NCBI GenBank assembly: GCA_934098375.1
Contig: CAKOOC010000011.1
Location: 1 to 36,766 of the forward strand
DNA: 36,766 nt
Direction of reading: 5' to 3'
DNA from: an uncultured Bacilli bacterium
Lineage (GTDB): Bacteria > Bacillota_I > Bacilli_A > RF39 > UBA660
This document shows positions 24,736 through 33,055 of this stretch, one piece after another. The position numbers and the translations under genes are program-made. The notes below the pieces were generated by a model. That model saw only the letters and a program-made list of their open reading frames with translations, had not been told where the DNA came from and did no database searches. How positions within the stretch are numbered: the first letter of the stretch is position 1; each line of letters opens with the position of its first letter.

Positions 24736-24878
24736 CAAAATTGTGCTTTTTACCATTTTTGTACAGTAGATATAATTATTTTATTTTATCACTAATATTA
24801 AGAATAATACCGATAGATGCCATACTTACAAGCAAACTAGAACCACCATAACTTATAAATGGAAGAGTTACTCCAGTT
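24736..24878. repeat. Direct repeat, right copy, forming the 3' end of intact ftsW
   Basis: Partner of 20818-20959. It supplies the last 33 codons and the downstream region of the intact ftsW. If the element integrated at ACTCCAGTT, this copy came with the element and the left copy is the displaced host end. Confidence 0.88.
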
Positions 24879-25858
24879 ACAGGTACGATGCCAATAACGA
24901 CGCAAATATTTAAAATCATTTGAATGATAATTCCCATTATGAGACCAAATGAAAGATATTTACCGAATAAATCATTAGTATTTAAACTAATTTTAATGCT
25001 TTGATAAAAGATAAGAAAAAATAAAGAGATAATGATTATAATACCGACGATTCCAAATTCTTCACTAATAATTGCAAAAATGAAATCGGTTTGAGGTTCA
25101 GGCAAATAAAAATGTTTTTGAATGGAATTACCGAAGCCACGGCCGAATAAGCCTGATGGACATATAGCGTATAAACTTTGAATGATTTGAAAGCCACTAC
25201 CTAAAGGATCCACCCATGGATTTAAAAAGGATACAATTCTGGCCATACGATATGGAGCAATGATAATTAGACCAACAATGCCTAATATTCCAAGAAGTCC
25301 CATAATACCAAAAAAGGAAAGTTTGATGTTGGATGCAAATAGCATAGTTACAACCGTCATAACCATGACCATAGCAGAACCAAAATCAGGCTCTAACATT
25401 ATTAATCCGAAAAAGAGAAAGATAATTATCAAAATAGGAACTACCCCACTTTTAAATTTTTTGACTTCTTTTTCATTATTTGCTAGATATTTAGCGGTAA
25501 AGATAATTAAAGATAATTTAGCAAGTTCAGAGGGCTGAAAACCAAAAGAGCCGATACCAAACCAACTCCTAGAACCATTTCGCACTTTACCGATACCAGG
25601 AATTAATACTAAGGCTAATAATATTATAGAGGCAAATAAGATGATGTTAGCGTATTTTTCATAAGTTTTATAGTCAATTTTTCTTAATATACTTATGGCA
25701 ATTATACCAGCAATATAAAATAATAACTGATGTTTAACATAGTAAAAGGAATCATTGAATTTGTAAGAACTCCAGATACTGGATGATGAATATATCATAA
25801 GAAGACCAAAAGCTCCTAATAAAAGACAAACAAAAAAAATTAATAGGTTTCTTTTCAT
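24776..25858 (-). CDS. ftsW: FtsW/SpoVE family lipid II polymerase, 3' end probably supplied by the element
   Basis: A full-length 360-aa SEDS glycosyltransferase with about ten membrane segments. It has RSWFGIGSFGFQPSELAK (97-114), EPDFGSA (156-162), GFGNSIQKHFYLPEPQTDFIF (241-261) with the catalytic Asp258, and TLPFISYGGSS near the C-terminus. It follows mraY and the PBP gene, as ftsW/spoVE does in Bacilli, and probably pairs with that PBP in septal peptidoglycan synthesis. The last 33 codons lie in the direct repeat; the displaced copy at 20857-20958 encodes the same peptide. The ribosome site AGGTGATTTA directly precedes the ATG. The open frame is intact, so the insertion did not destroy the gene. 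Confidence 0.95.
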   Translation of the reverse strand: MKRNLLIFFVCLLLGAFGLLMIYSSSSIWSSYKFNDSFYYVKHQLLFYIAGIIAISILRKIDYKTYEKYANIILFASIILLALVLIPGIGKVRNGSRSWFGIGSFGFQPSELAKLSLIIFTAKYLANNEKEVKKFKSGVVPILIIIFLFFGLIMLEPDFGSAMVMVMTVVTMLFASNIKLSFFGIMGLLGILGIVGLIIIAPYRMARIVSFLNPWVDPLGSGFQIIQSLYAICPSGLFGRGFGNSIQKHFYLPEPQTDFIFAIISEEFGIVGIIIIISLFFLIFYQSIKISLNTNDLFGKYLSFGLIMGIIIQMILNICVVIGIVPVTGVTLPFISYGGSSLLVSMASIGIILNISDKIK

Positions 25859-25897
25859 TAAATCACCTATTAATATTTTATAGTTTTGCTTATTAAA

Positions 25898-26890
25898 TTA
25901 TAACCATACTCCGTAGATTATACCGATCATAGATAGCAAGAAGCCAACGACCCAGAACAATTTTACAATATCGGTTTCACACCAACCTAGTTCTTCAAAA
26001 TGATGATGAAGCGGTGCTTTTAAAAATACTTTTTTATGAAATTTACGAATAGCAATTATTTGAATTAGTGAACATAACGTTTCAACAACGAAGACGCCAC
26101 CAATTAAAATTAAGGATAGTTCATGGCGAGTTAAGATTGCAATGGTAGCAAGAGCACCACCAAGAGCTAAAGAGCCGGTATCTCCCATAAATACTTTGGC
26201 AGGATGAGTATTAAAGACAAGAAATCCTAACAAACCACCTACTAAAACAAAAGCAAAGATAGCAATATCTTGATAACCAGCAATCCAACTGGAACCCCAG
26301 GCAATTACACCGTATGCTAAGAAAGCCATAACTGATAAGCCACCAGCTAGACCATCTAAACCATCGGTAATATTTACTGCATTAGTAGTTCCAACAAGTA
26401 CTAGTAAAATAAATAAACCAAAACACCAACCTAAAGGAATATTAATATTTAAGGAAGTAATTACTAAGTTAGAGTCACCACCATTGTTTTTAAATATGAT
26501 ATAGAAAATAATGGCAATAACAGTTTGTAAAAATAGTTTAGTCAAAGTTTTAAGTCCAGCATTATTATGATATTTGACTTTTAAAATGTCATCAACCAAG
26601 CCTAAAAGAGCGTAAGATAGGAAGACAAATATTAGAATAATCAAATTGGACGATAATTCAACACTACCTCTTAAATATAAAACAAACATAATTATAACAG
26701 TAGGAATAATAAATATTAAACCGCCAATGGTTGGTGTTCCTTCTTTTTTTAAGTGTCTTGCATTAATTAAGTGGCTAACACTTTGGCCAACGTGGAACTT
26801 TCTTAAAAGAGGAATTAATATCACGGCTGTAATTAAAGATAAGACAAAGCCAAGCATTAATCCTAAAATTGATTTAGCTAAAATTAACAT
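25898..26890 (-). CDS. mraY: Phospho-N-acetylmuramoyl-pentapeptide-transferase MraY
   Basis: MraY attaches the UDP-MurNAc-pentapeptide to undecaprenyl phosphate, giving lipid I. The 330-aa, ten-segment protein has all hallmarks: HLKKEGTPTIGG (46-57), the Asp pair LVDD (98-101), NITDGLDGLAGG (173-184), GDTGS (236-240) and the terminal cytoplasmic loop HHH (295-297). AGAGGTGAC precedes the ATG. It lies between the PBP gene and ftsW; murE and murD, which often sit here, are absent, so the cluster is condensed. Confidence 0.97.
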   Translation of the reverse strand: MLILAKSILGLMLGFVLSLITAVILIPLLRKFHVGQSVSHLINARHLKKEGTPTIGGLIFIIPTVIIMFVLYLRGSVELSSNLIILIFVFLSYALLGLVDDILKVKYHNNAGLKTLTKLFLQTVIAIIFYIIFKNNGGDSNLVITSLNINIPLGWCFGLFILLVLVGTTNAVNITDGLDGLAGGLSVMAFLAYGVIAWGSSWIAGYQDIAIFAFVLVGGLLGFLVFNTHPAKVFMGDTGSLALGGALATIAILTRHELSLILIGGVFVVETLCSLIQIIAIRKFHKKVFLKAPLHHHFEELGWCETDIVKLFWVVGFLLSMIGIIYGVWL

Positions 26891-26975
26891 AATTAAATGT
26901 CACCTCTTCATTAATTATACAATTATTATTATTTTGTTGTAAATACAACTTTACATACTTTACAAAAGATGGGAT

Positions 26976-28880
26976 TTAATGGAGTAATAATTTGACGGTA
27001 CTTCCTTCTTTAGCAAAGTAGTTTCCTTCCGGAGACTGCTCAATTACTTTATCACCAGTACCAGAATATTCAATGGAAAAACCTTTAAGAAGTTTTTTAG
27101 CCTCAGTTAGATTCATTCCGGTAACATCAGGCATTTTGATATATTTTTGATCAAGCCAGGTATATTCTCTAGTGGTATCAGTATTTACTGCTGGGATGTT
27201 TTTACTATCAATGATGCTTAACATAATATTTTTGGCGATGGGTGCGGATACAGTTCCACCATACTGGCTTATTCCTTGTGGGTGATCAATGGCCACATAT
27301 ACAACGTATTTGGGATTATCAGCTGGTAAGAAACCAATAAACGAAACAATATAGTTTCCAATCATGTATTTGCCGTCTTTTACTTTCTGAGCAGTACCAG
27401 TTTTACCACCTACGCGATAATTTTCAATATAAGCATTTTTACCAGTTCCGTTTTGAACTACACTTTCAAGAGCGTATCTAACTAATTTTGAAGATTCTTC
27501 ACTGATGACTTTACGAACACTTTGAGGTTCGTTTAAAACAATTAAGTTATTAGTTTCACCTTCATTGATACTTTTAACAATATAAGGTTTATATAAGGTG
27601 CCACCATTAATAGCAGCAGATACTCCTGTTACTTGCTGAATGGGTGTAACACTTATTCCTTGCCCAAAAGCGGTTGTAGCGGTCTCTACGGGTCCCATTT
27701 GATTTAATTTAAACATTATACCGCTTGACTCACCGTTTAAATCAATGCCAGTTTTCTTGCCGAAGCCAAATTTATTTAAGTAATCATATAAAAGGTTAGC
27801 TCCTAATCTTTGACCTAGAATAACAAAGCCAGGGTTACAAGAATTTTCTACTACTTGTAAGAAAGTTTCTGCTCCATGGCCTCCCTTTTTCCAACATTTA
27901 ATGCGGGCACTATCAACCATAATAGATCCACCATCATAGTAAGTATCTTCAAATAAATTTACTTTTCCTTCATTAATAGCGGAGGCTAAGGTGATAATTT
28001 TAAATGTTGAACCTGGTTCATATGTAGCCCAGATAGGCAAGTTACGATTGATGGTTTCTAAGTTATATTCTTGGTATTTATTAGAATTAAAATTAGGACG
28101 GCTGCTCATAGCTAAAACTTCACCAGTACTTGGTTCCATAACTAAAGCTAAAGCATTTTCGGGATTATATTTAGTTACAACATTATCAAGTTCCCTTTCG
28201 ACGGCAAGCTGAATATCAATATCAATTGTAAGAGAAATATTATTGCCACTAACAGGTTCATCATAAACTTCGGATAGTTTTAATCGATTTCCTTTGCCAT
28301 CAGAATAATACTTTACTCCTCCATCAGTACCTTTTAGATAATTATCGTATTCAAGTTCAATTCCTGATAAACCTTGATTATCAATCCCAACATAACCTAA
28401 GACATGAGAAAGAACTTTATCATAAGGATAGTACCTTTTTGATTCTTTTAATAAATATACTCCATCATAATTTAAGGCTGATATTTTTTCGGCAATATCA
28501 TAAGAAAGCCCTCTTCCTTCTGGGTGTATACGCTCAATTGATGTTTGCTTGGTTAAATGTTTATAGATATTTAAATAATCAGTATTTAAAATAGATGCTA
28601 AGTTTTTAGCTACTTCTTCTTTATTTTTTATTTGAACAGGAACTACTACTAAAGATGTCGTGGTAATATTATCAGCAAGAATGGTTCCATTACGATCGGT
28701 TATCTTTCCGCGGTCAGCTAAAAGAGGAAGATTACGACTCCAAAGACTATTTGCTAAACTAGATAATTTTGATGTTTTAAATACTTGTAAATAAAACACT
28801 CTTAGTATAATTACTAAAAATATTAGTAAAACTACTAAATAAATATAATACATTCTTTTTAAAATACGATAATGAAACAA
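26976..28880 (-). CDS. SpoVD/FtsI-type class B penicillin-binding protein with PASTA domain
   Basis: A transpeptidase that cross-links peptidoglycan at the septum or spore cortex with its SEDS partner. One N-terminal membrane helix (about 12-32), dimerisation domain (about 50-210), then the transpeptidase domain with STFK (catalytic Ser about residue 291), SCN (about 347) and KTG (about 493). The C-terminus (about 585-634) is one PASTA domain, starting MPDVTGM. The start is probably TTG at 28880, because GGTGAT sits 4-6 bases before it; ATG at 28856 (MYYIYL) is an alternative with no ribosome site. Its position before mraY and ftsW is the dcw arrangement. SpoVD versus PBP2B cannot be decided. 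Confidence 0.95.
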   Translation of the reverse strand: MFHYRILKRMYYIYLVVLLIFLVIILRVFYLQVFKTSKLSSLANSLWSRNLPLLADRGKITDRNGTILADNITTTSLVVVPVQIKNKEEVAKNLASILNTDYLNIYKHLTKQTSIERIHPEGRGLSYDIAEKISALNYDGVYLLKESKRYYPYDKVLSHVLGYVGIDNQGLSGIELEYDNYLKGTDGGVKYYSDGKGNRLKLSEVYDEPVSGNNISLTIDIDIQLAVERELDNVVTKYNPENALALVMEPSTGEVLAMSSRPNFNSNKYQEYNLETINRNLPIWATYEPGSTFKIITLASAINEGKVNLFEDTYYDGGSIMVDSARIKCWKKGGHGAETFLQVVENSCNPGFVILGQRLGANLLYDYLNKFGFGKKTGIDLNGESSGIMFKLNQMGPVETATTAFGQGISVTPIQQVTGVSAAINGGTLYKPYIVKSINEGETNNLIVLNEPQSVRKVISEESSKLVRYALESVVQNGTGKNAYIENYRVGGKTGTAQKVKDGKYMIGNYIVSFIGFLPADNPKYVVYVAIDHPQGISQYGGTVSAPIAKNIMLSIIDSKNIPAVNTDTTREYTWLDQKYIKMPDVTGMNLTEAKKLLKGFSIEYSGTGDKVIEQSPEGNYFAKEGSTVKLLLH

Positions 28881-28922
28881 TGTAATCACCAATAAATAAT
28901 ACGCGATAATTCATTTTAATAT

Positions 28923-28950
28923 GAAAAAATTGCTAGTTTAATAGCAATTT
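28923..28950 (-). terminator. Terminator upstream of the PBP gene
   Basis: Arms AAATTGCTA / TAGCAATTT with a 6-nt loop (28927-28935, 28942-28950) followed by T on the minus strand. It would end transcripts coming from the amidotransferase-like gene. Confidence 0.78.
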
Positions 28951-29037
28951 AATAGTATTATTTCTTATATCAAAACCAATATTTTCAGCCATACCATATT
29001 CTTTTTTAGCTTCTCTTAGTTCATCAAAAATTAGCGC
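28933..29037 (-). pseudogene. Possible 3' remnant of a lost gene
   Basis: A 34-codon open stretch between two stops, reading ALIFDELREAKKEYG onward and ending in KLLLN and TAG inside the terminator stem. It has no start codon with a ribosome site near its beginning (only an internal ATG), and a charged helix-like composition unlike random AT-rich sequence. It may be the C-terminus of a deleted gene. I cannot name the parent. Confidence 0.35.
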
Positions 29038-29048
29038 TTAAAAGTTAA

Positions 29049-29672
29049 TCATTTTTCAATAAAATGCTTAAAAATATTATAATCTTTTAGTACTTCGGGA
29101 TGATATTGAAGACCTAAAATATTTTCACTTTCTATAGCTTCTATGATATTATCATTACTGATTGCTGATATTTGAAAATTAGGCGCTATATTTTTAATAG
29201 CCTCATGGTGAAAAGAATTTACTTTTATAGTTTTTTTCTTGTAATAAGAACTTAAAAATGTACTATTAATAATTTTAATAGGATGGAAAGTATTATTATG
29301 ATTATCTATATCTTGAAATAAAGTACCACCAAAATAAACATTTAATGATTGCATACCACCGCATATACCAATAATTTTTTTATTTTGCCCAAAAAAGGCT
29401 TTAATTGCTGCTTTATCTAATTTGTATTCTTCATCGTAATATTGATTTTTAAATATAGGTTTTTCTTTATAATACTTAGGATTTATATCGTTTCCACTTC
29501 CGGGAATTATTAGAGCATGACAAAGCTCACTGATTTTTTGAACATCTTTGGGAGAAACTATAGGAATTAAAGTCCAATTTAGATGGCATGCTAACTTTTT
29601 AAAATAATCAGTTATAAACCATCTCTTCTTACCATTTTTTATTTCTAGTCTTGTACAAATCGCCACTAACAT
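29049..29672 (-). CDS. Class I glutamine amidotransferase-like hydrolase (peptidase C26 type)
   Basis: A 207-aa protein of the gamma-glutamyl hydrolase/PuuD family, which cleave gamma-glutamyl amides. The nucleophile elbow is GICGGMQ, with the Cys in the middle, and the catalytic His-Glu pair is QYHPE near the C-terminus; LIIPGSGNDINPKYY is also typical of this family. The ATG at 29672 is chosen because AGGTGAT lies just before it; an upstream ATG at 29699 has no such site. PuuD proteins usually are ~240-250 aa, so this is slightly short. Substrate unknown (putrescine pathway genes are not nearby). Confidence 0.86.
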   Translation of the reverse strand: MLVAICTRLEIKNGKKRWFITDYFKKLACHLNWTLIPIVSPKDVQKISELCHALIIPGSGNDINPKYYKEKPIFKNQYYDEEYKLDKAAIKAFFGQNKKIIGICGGMQSLNVYFGGTLFQDIDNHNNTFHPIKIINSTFLSSYYKKKTIKVNSFHHEAIKNIAPNFQISAISNDNIIEAIESENILGLQYHPEVLKDYNIFKHFIEK

Positions 29673-29720
29673 AACATCACCTACTATATTATATACCATG
29701 ACTATAATCTATTTACCGCA

Positions 29721-29749
29721 AAAGAAAAAGACTATGCTTTATAGCCTTT
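29721..29749 (-). terminator. Terminator after the 232-aa gene
   Basis: Arms AAAGGCTAT / ATAGTCTTT (29741-29749, 29727-29735; one G-U pair) then CTTTTTCTTT on the minus strand. It overlaps the stop codon of the upstream gene. Confidence 0.65.
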
Positions 29750-30446
29750 ATTTAGTGATACCTAATTCAGAAGACAAAAGAGTCGCGATTTTATTTTTTA
29801 ATTCTTCTCGTTTTTCTAAAGAATTAGCTGTTTCTACCATTTTAATAATTAATTTTCCATATTTTTTTACTAGTTTATCTCGAAGATTTATATCAGCTTC
29901 TAAGCCATAAGTAAATAAAGAGCTTGTTACGATGTCTCTAGCCATATTAGTATAATCTTCCTTTGTTCCTACCCTACTTGAAACTGATAAAAAATCAATA
30001 CTATATTCTTCAGCAAAAGATGAAGCATTTTCATAACTACTGCTTAGAGGTCCTTCGCCAAGATTAGTATTTAAGATTATTTCAGGAAAATAAGAAATAT
30101 CCTTTTTCATTAAATTAGTTATTTCATCAGGAAGAACTATTTTATTAAGTTTAACATCAGCGCAAATAATTCCACAAATGTTTGGAGCAATATTGCCGGC
30201 AGTTAAATCTGCTTTATTTATTACTATAAAGCCTAAATTATTAGCATTTAATAGTCCATTTATGTCCTCTAAAAACGCTAGAGGTGAGACTTTATGAACT
30301 AAATAATTCTTTCTTAAATAGCGGCTCCAAATAACATTAACTAAAGATAATAATTCATCTGCACTTAAAGTATCCACTTCATGATATTCTTTATCTGTTA
30401 AATATTTAAAGTATTCCTTTTTAATTTTTTCTTTGATTTTTTCCAT
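29748..30446 (-). CDS. Hypothetical protein, 232 aa
   Basis: Not recognised. A soluble protein without membrane segment or signal peptide, with Lys-rich, highly helical N- and C-termini and a central region (about 75-130) of hydrophobic beta-strand character (GFIVINKADL, GIICADVKLNKIVLPDE). No catalytic motif that I can identify. It is monocistronic, with a TATAAT promoter whose -35 (30493-30498) touches the stop codon of spoVIF, and its own terminator. Confidence 0.75.
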   Translation of the reverse strand: MEKIKEKIKKEYFKYLTDKEYHEVDTLSADELLSLVNVIWSRYLRKNYLVHKVSPLAFLEDINGLLNANNLGFIVINKADLTAGNIAPNICGIICADVKLNKIVLPDEITNLMKKDISYFPEIILNTNLGEGPLSSSYENASSFAEEYSIDFLSVSSRVGTKEDYTNMARDIVTSSLFTYGLEADINLRDKLVKKYGKLIIKMVETANSLEKREELKNKIATLLSSELGITK

Positions 30447-30469
30447 AACATCAACTCACTTTTGCAAAT

Positions 30470-30498
30470 ATTATACAAACTTTTGGGGTATTTGTACA
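30470..30498 (-). promoter_or_regulatory. Promoter of the 232-aa gene
   Basis: TGTACA (30493-30498), 17-bp spacer, TATAAT (30470-30475), minus strand. The -35 box lies immediately after the spoVIF stop codon (30499-30501). The -35 matches consensus in 4 of 6 positions. Confidence 0.6.
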
Positions 30499-30735
30499 TT
30501 AAAACATATTTTCTACATTTTTAGGAACTTTATCATCTTTTATACAATCGATTATTTTGTTTTCTAATTCATCAGAAACATCTTTGCCAGTCATGTTACT
30601 TAGCTTTCTAATAACTGTACGTAAAGTCTTTTCATCTTTTAAGCCATTATCATTTACCATTTGAGCTAAGGAAACAATGGTATCTTTGTCAATATTAGTT
30701 TTCTTTTTTACCTTATCAAAAATTTTATCATCCAT
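30499..30735 (-). CDS. spoVIF: Stage VI sporulation protein F (SpoVIF)-like
   Basis: A 78-aa protein matching SpoVIF in length and layout: FDKVKKKTNIDKDTI, then DEKTLRTVIRKLSNMTGK and an acidic, Lys-rich C-terminal helix. In Bacillus SpoVIF is needed for late mother-cell gene expression and coat assembly. The start is the ATG at 30735, with AGGTGAT just before it; the upstream frame (to 30780) has no ribosome site and overlaps a terminator. It lies between a membrane-anchored gene and a hypothetical gene; no other classical late-sporulation gene adjoins. Confidence 0.75.
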   Translation of the reverse strand: MDDKIFDKVKKKTNIDKDTIVSLAQMVNDNGLKDEKTLRTVIRKLSNMTGKDVSDELENKIIDCIKDDKVPKNVENMF

Positions 30736-30757
30736 ATAATCACCTACAATAATATAT

Positions 30758-30786
30758 GAAAAAAAGATGAAATGTATCATCTTTTA
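30758..30786 (-). terminator. Terminator after the 470-aa gene
   Basis: Arms AAAAGATGA / TCATCTTTT with a 7-nt loop (30762-30770, 30778-30786), T tract following on the minus strand. It lies 23 bases upstream of the spoVIF start. Confidence 0.78.
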
Positions 30787-30829
30787 AAAATTAACACTTG
30801 CTAATTAATCTACTTACCAAATATATGTT

Positions 30830-32242
30830 TTAAAATTCAAAATCATTACTTTCTAAGCTATTATCAAATGAATTAGTGTACATATTAAAAATTGGCGCTA
30901 AAAGAGGAATTTCACTTAATTTAGTATAAATATCCACTAATTCTTCATCAGATATATCTTTAACATTCTTGGCATTACTAATATTAATTTGAGGAATAGA
31001 ACTTTCTTTAGTTATTTCTAGTTTAGTATTTATTTTAAGTTCTACTTCTTCATATTCGGCGATAGTTTTTACGACAAGATTATAATTGGCAGTCATTTTA
31101 TTATCAGTTATATTATTATCAAAAGTTAAAGTTAAATTATAAGGGTTATTATTGTTATCACTGATTTTTAAGTTTAATTTGTTTTTATCATAACTACCTG
31201 AAACTATTTCTTTATCATTATTTAAAAGAGAAATATTTCCACTTGTTTCGCCTTCAATGATTAATTTAATACTATCAAGAATCACTTCTTGTTTAACAAG
31301 ATTTTCACCATTAAGATATATGTTATAAACATATTTTTTATCATCACTTTGCTGATCAAGGCTTTCTTTTAGAGAATTAATGTTTTCGTCAATTTGATTT
31401 TGAAGATTATCAAGTGTCATATCTTCTGTAACAAATAAACTTAAAGAATTATCATCTTTTAAATTAGTTAGAATTAAAATTAATAAATTAGCTATATCCT
31501 TATCACTAATTGACACAGATATTTTTCGGATATTTTCTTCCTTACTTTGAATAAACATATCATTTGTAAAGTAGTCATTTAAAGAATTCAAAATATTATT
31601 TTTTAGATTATTAATTAACTTTTGGTCGTTTCCATCATACATTTTTATGTACTCTGAATCAGTATAATAATATTTGTCAAAAATATTTTTCATTGTAAAG
31701 AACACTTGGTTATCTTTTAAATATCCTTCAAGATTTATAACACTGTTATTATCATCATCAAAGGTAAGATTTAAATACTGCTTTTTTTCACTAGGATTAT
31801 CTATAAATTCTAAATTTAATTTTCCACTAAAAATTTTTTTAGTGGCTCCATTAAGATTTATGTTACTATCCATTTTTAGCGTTGCGCCGCGATTAAATAG
31901 TTCAGAAATATTTAAAATATTATTGTCTAAATCATTGCTTTCAAGATATTTATTCATTGTTTTTAAAAACATAGTTTTGGGGGTATTTAATTCTTTAAAT
32001 ACGATGTAACTGGCAGTTCCTATAAGGGCTATTAATATTACAATTAATATACTTACTATTACATTTTTACTATTTTTGGTATTTTTATTTGAATGTGAAT
32101 TAAAATTGGCACTATTGCTCTTATTGTCAGGCGGATTTACAAAAGCATTTTGAATGCTAGATGCTACATCACTAATATTTGCATCATGATTTGATGTATT
32201 TGTTTGTTCATTAAATTCATTTTCTTTTAAATTATTATCCAT
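30830..32242 (-). CDS. Membrane-anchored hypothetical protein, 470 aa
   Basis: The N-terminal 55 residues are polar and Asn/Ser-rich (cytoplasmic), then one membrane helix at about 63-83 (VIVSILIVILIALIG) and a large extracellular region rich in Asn, Asp and beta-strand-like alternations (NLTLTFDNN). There are several Lys/Asn-rich loops and no cysteine motif. I do not recognise the family. The extracellular part looks like a repeat-free beta structure as in lipoprotein-like surface folds. It is monocistronic, with promoter and terminator of its own. Confidence 0.8.
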   Translation of the reverse strand: MDNNLKENEFNEQTNTSNHDANISDVASSIQNAFVNPPDNKSNSANFNSHSNKNTKNSKNVIVSILIVILIALIGTASYIVFKELNTPKTMFLKTMNKYLESNDLDNNILNISELFNRGATLKMDSNINLNGATKKIFSGKLNLEFIDNPSEKKQYLNLTFDDDNNSVINLEGYLKDNQVFFTMKNIFDKYYYTDSEYIKMYDGNDQKLINNLKNNILNSLNDYFTNDMFIQSKEENIRKISVSISDKDIANLLILILTNLKDDNSLSLFVTEDMTLDNLQNQIDENINSLKESLDQQSDDKKYVYNIYLNGENLVKQEVILDSIKLIIEGETSGNISLLNNDKEIVSGSYDKNKLNLKISDNNNNPYNLTLTFDNNITDNKMTANYNLVVKTIAEYEEVELKINTKLEITKESSIPQINISNAKNVKDISDEELVDIYTKLSEIPLLAPIFNMYTNSFDNSLESNDFEF

Positions 32243-32267
32243 ATAAACTTCCTCTACTCTATCATTA

Positions 32268-32296
32268 GTTTATCTTATATATATAAAATATTCAAG
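32268..32296 (-). promoter_or_regulatory. Promoter of the 470-aa gene
   Basis: TTGAAT (32291-32296), 17-bp spacer, TAAACT (32268-32273), minus strand, about 25 bases before the ATG. Confidence 0.6.
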
Positions 32297-32353
32297 TCCC
32301 ATCTTTGATGATGAAACCGTTCTAAGTAATAAATTTTTTACATATTAATGATT

Positions 32354-32381
32354 TAAAAAAAAGATGAATCCAATCATCTTT
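32354..32381 (-). terminator. Terminator after the serS operon
   Basis: Arms AAAGATGA / TCATCTTT (32360-32367, 32374-32381), loop of 6, then a T run on the minus strand. Confidence 0.82.
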
Positions 32382-32401
32382 AAATTATAACGATATTTTG
32401 T

Positions 32402-33046
32402 TTAACACCATTCACCACTACTTGTATAATCAGATGAAGATAATTTTATAGTTTCTTTAGTGACTTTATCATTTTTAAAATCAGCAATAATAATATTTGT
32501 GTAAGTACAATGATCACTTTCATAATAATATAATTTATTATCTTTAATTAAATATTGATTTTTTCCAAGAGGATATTTTTTAGACATCTCCCCAGTTAAA
32601 GTAATTGTGTTTGTATCACGGTCTGGGGTTAATATTATCTCGCCTTTTTCATTTACTACAACAGGTAAGGCAGGAACATCCGTATTAAATCCTTCTTCAG
32701 GAATAATTAAAACATAATATTTTTTATCAGTAGTAATTTGAGTTACAGAAATTAAATTATCTGGGTTTATTTCTCCTTTGTTTTTTTCACAGGCTAACAC
32801 ATAATTATCTGCAAATTCTACTTTTTTATCATTTACGTAACTTTCAAAGGTAATATAATAAGCACTGCTTTCATCATCACAAAAGTCATCATCTTCGTTA
32901 AGAGCTTTTTCAAGATATTTTATATTTATTCCATTATTAGTTAAATCTTCGTTATCAGCATTCTTTAAAGCTTTTAAAATATATACTACTAATAATACCG
33001 CTACTAGTAATACTCCTATTAAAATTATAATATTTTTCTTTTTCAT
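32402..33046 (-). CDS. Membrane-anchored hypothetical protein, 214 aa, in the serS operon
   Basis: A basic start (MKKKN), one membrane helix (about 5-27), then a ~185-residue extracellular domain with acidic loops, four or more Cys (FCDDESS, VLACEKN, SDHCTY, GEWC) and beta-strand-like stretches. I do not recognise it. It begins 9 bp after serS and shares its transcript, so it would be under the Ser T-box. Nothing in the sequence explains this link; the pairing may be fortuitous. Confidence 0.75.
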   Translation of the reverse strand: MKKKNIIILIGVLLVAVLLVVYILKALKNADNEDLTNNGINIKYLEKALNEDDDFCDDESSAYYITFESYVNDKKVEFADNYVLACEKNKGEINPDNLISVTQITTDKKYYVLIIPEEGFNTDVPALPVVVNEKGEIILTPDRDTNTITLTGEMSKKYPLGKNQYLIKDNKLYYYESDHCTYTNIIIADFKNDKVTKETIKLSSSDYTSSGEWC

Positions 33047-33055
33047 AAATTCTCC

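Larger units (their letters stand above)
20960..24878. mobile_element. Decayed integrative element in the 3' end of ftsW
   Basis: About 3.9 kb between the two direct repeats, taken to include the right copy that completes ftsW. It contains a broken large serine recombinase (21013-22625), a 52-codon ORF, a three-gene cargo operon with its own promoter and terminator, and imperfect inverted repeats near both ends (20989-21009, 24638-24655). Boundaries are inferred from where repeat identity stops (after 20959 and 24878); the exact crossover cannot be fixed from one sequence. Because the recombinase is broken, the element is probably no longer mobile on its own. Confidence 0.72.

Noticed and set aside
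26925..26955. GTTGTA-TTTA-CAAC type hairpin between mraY and the PBP gene
   Set aside because: Short stem, no T tract; probably chance in AT-rich DNA.
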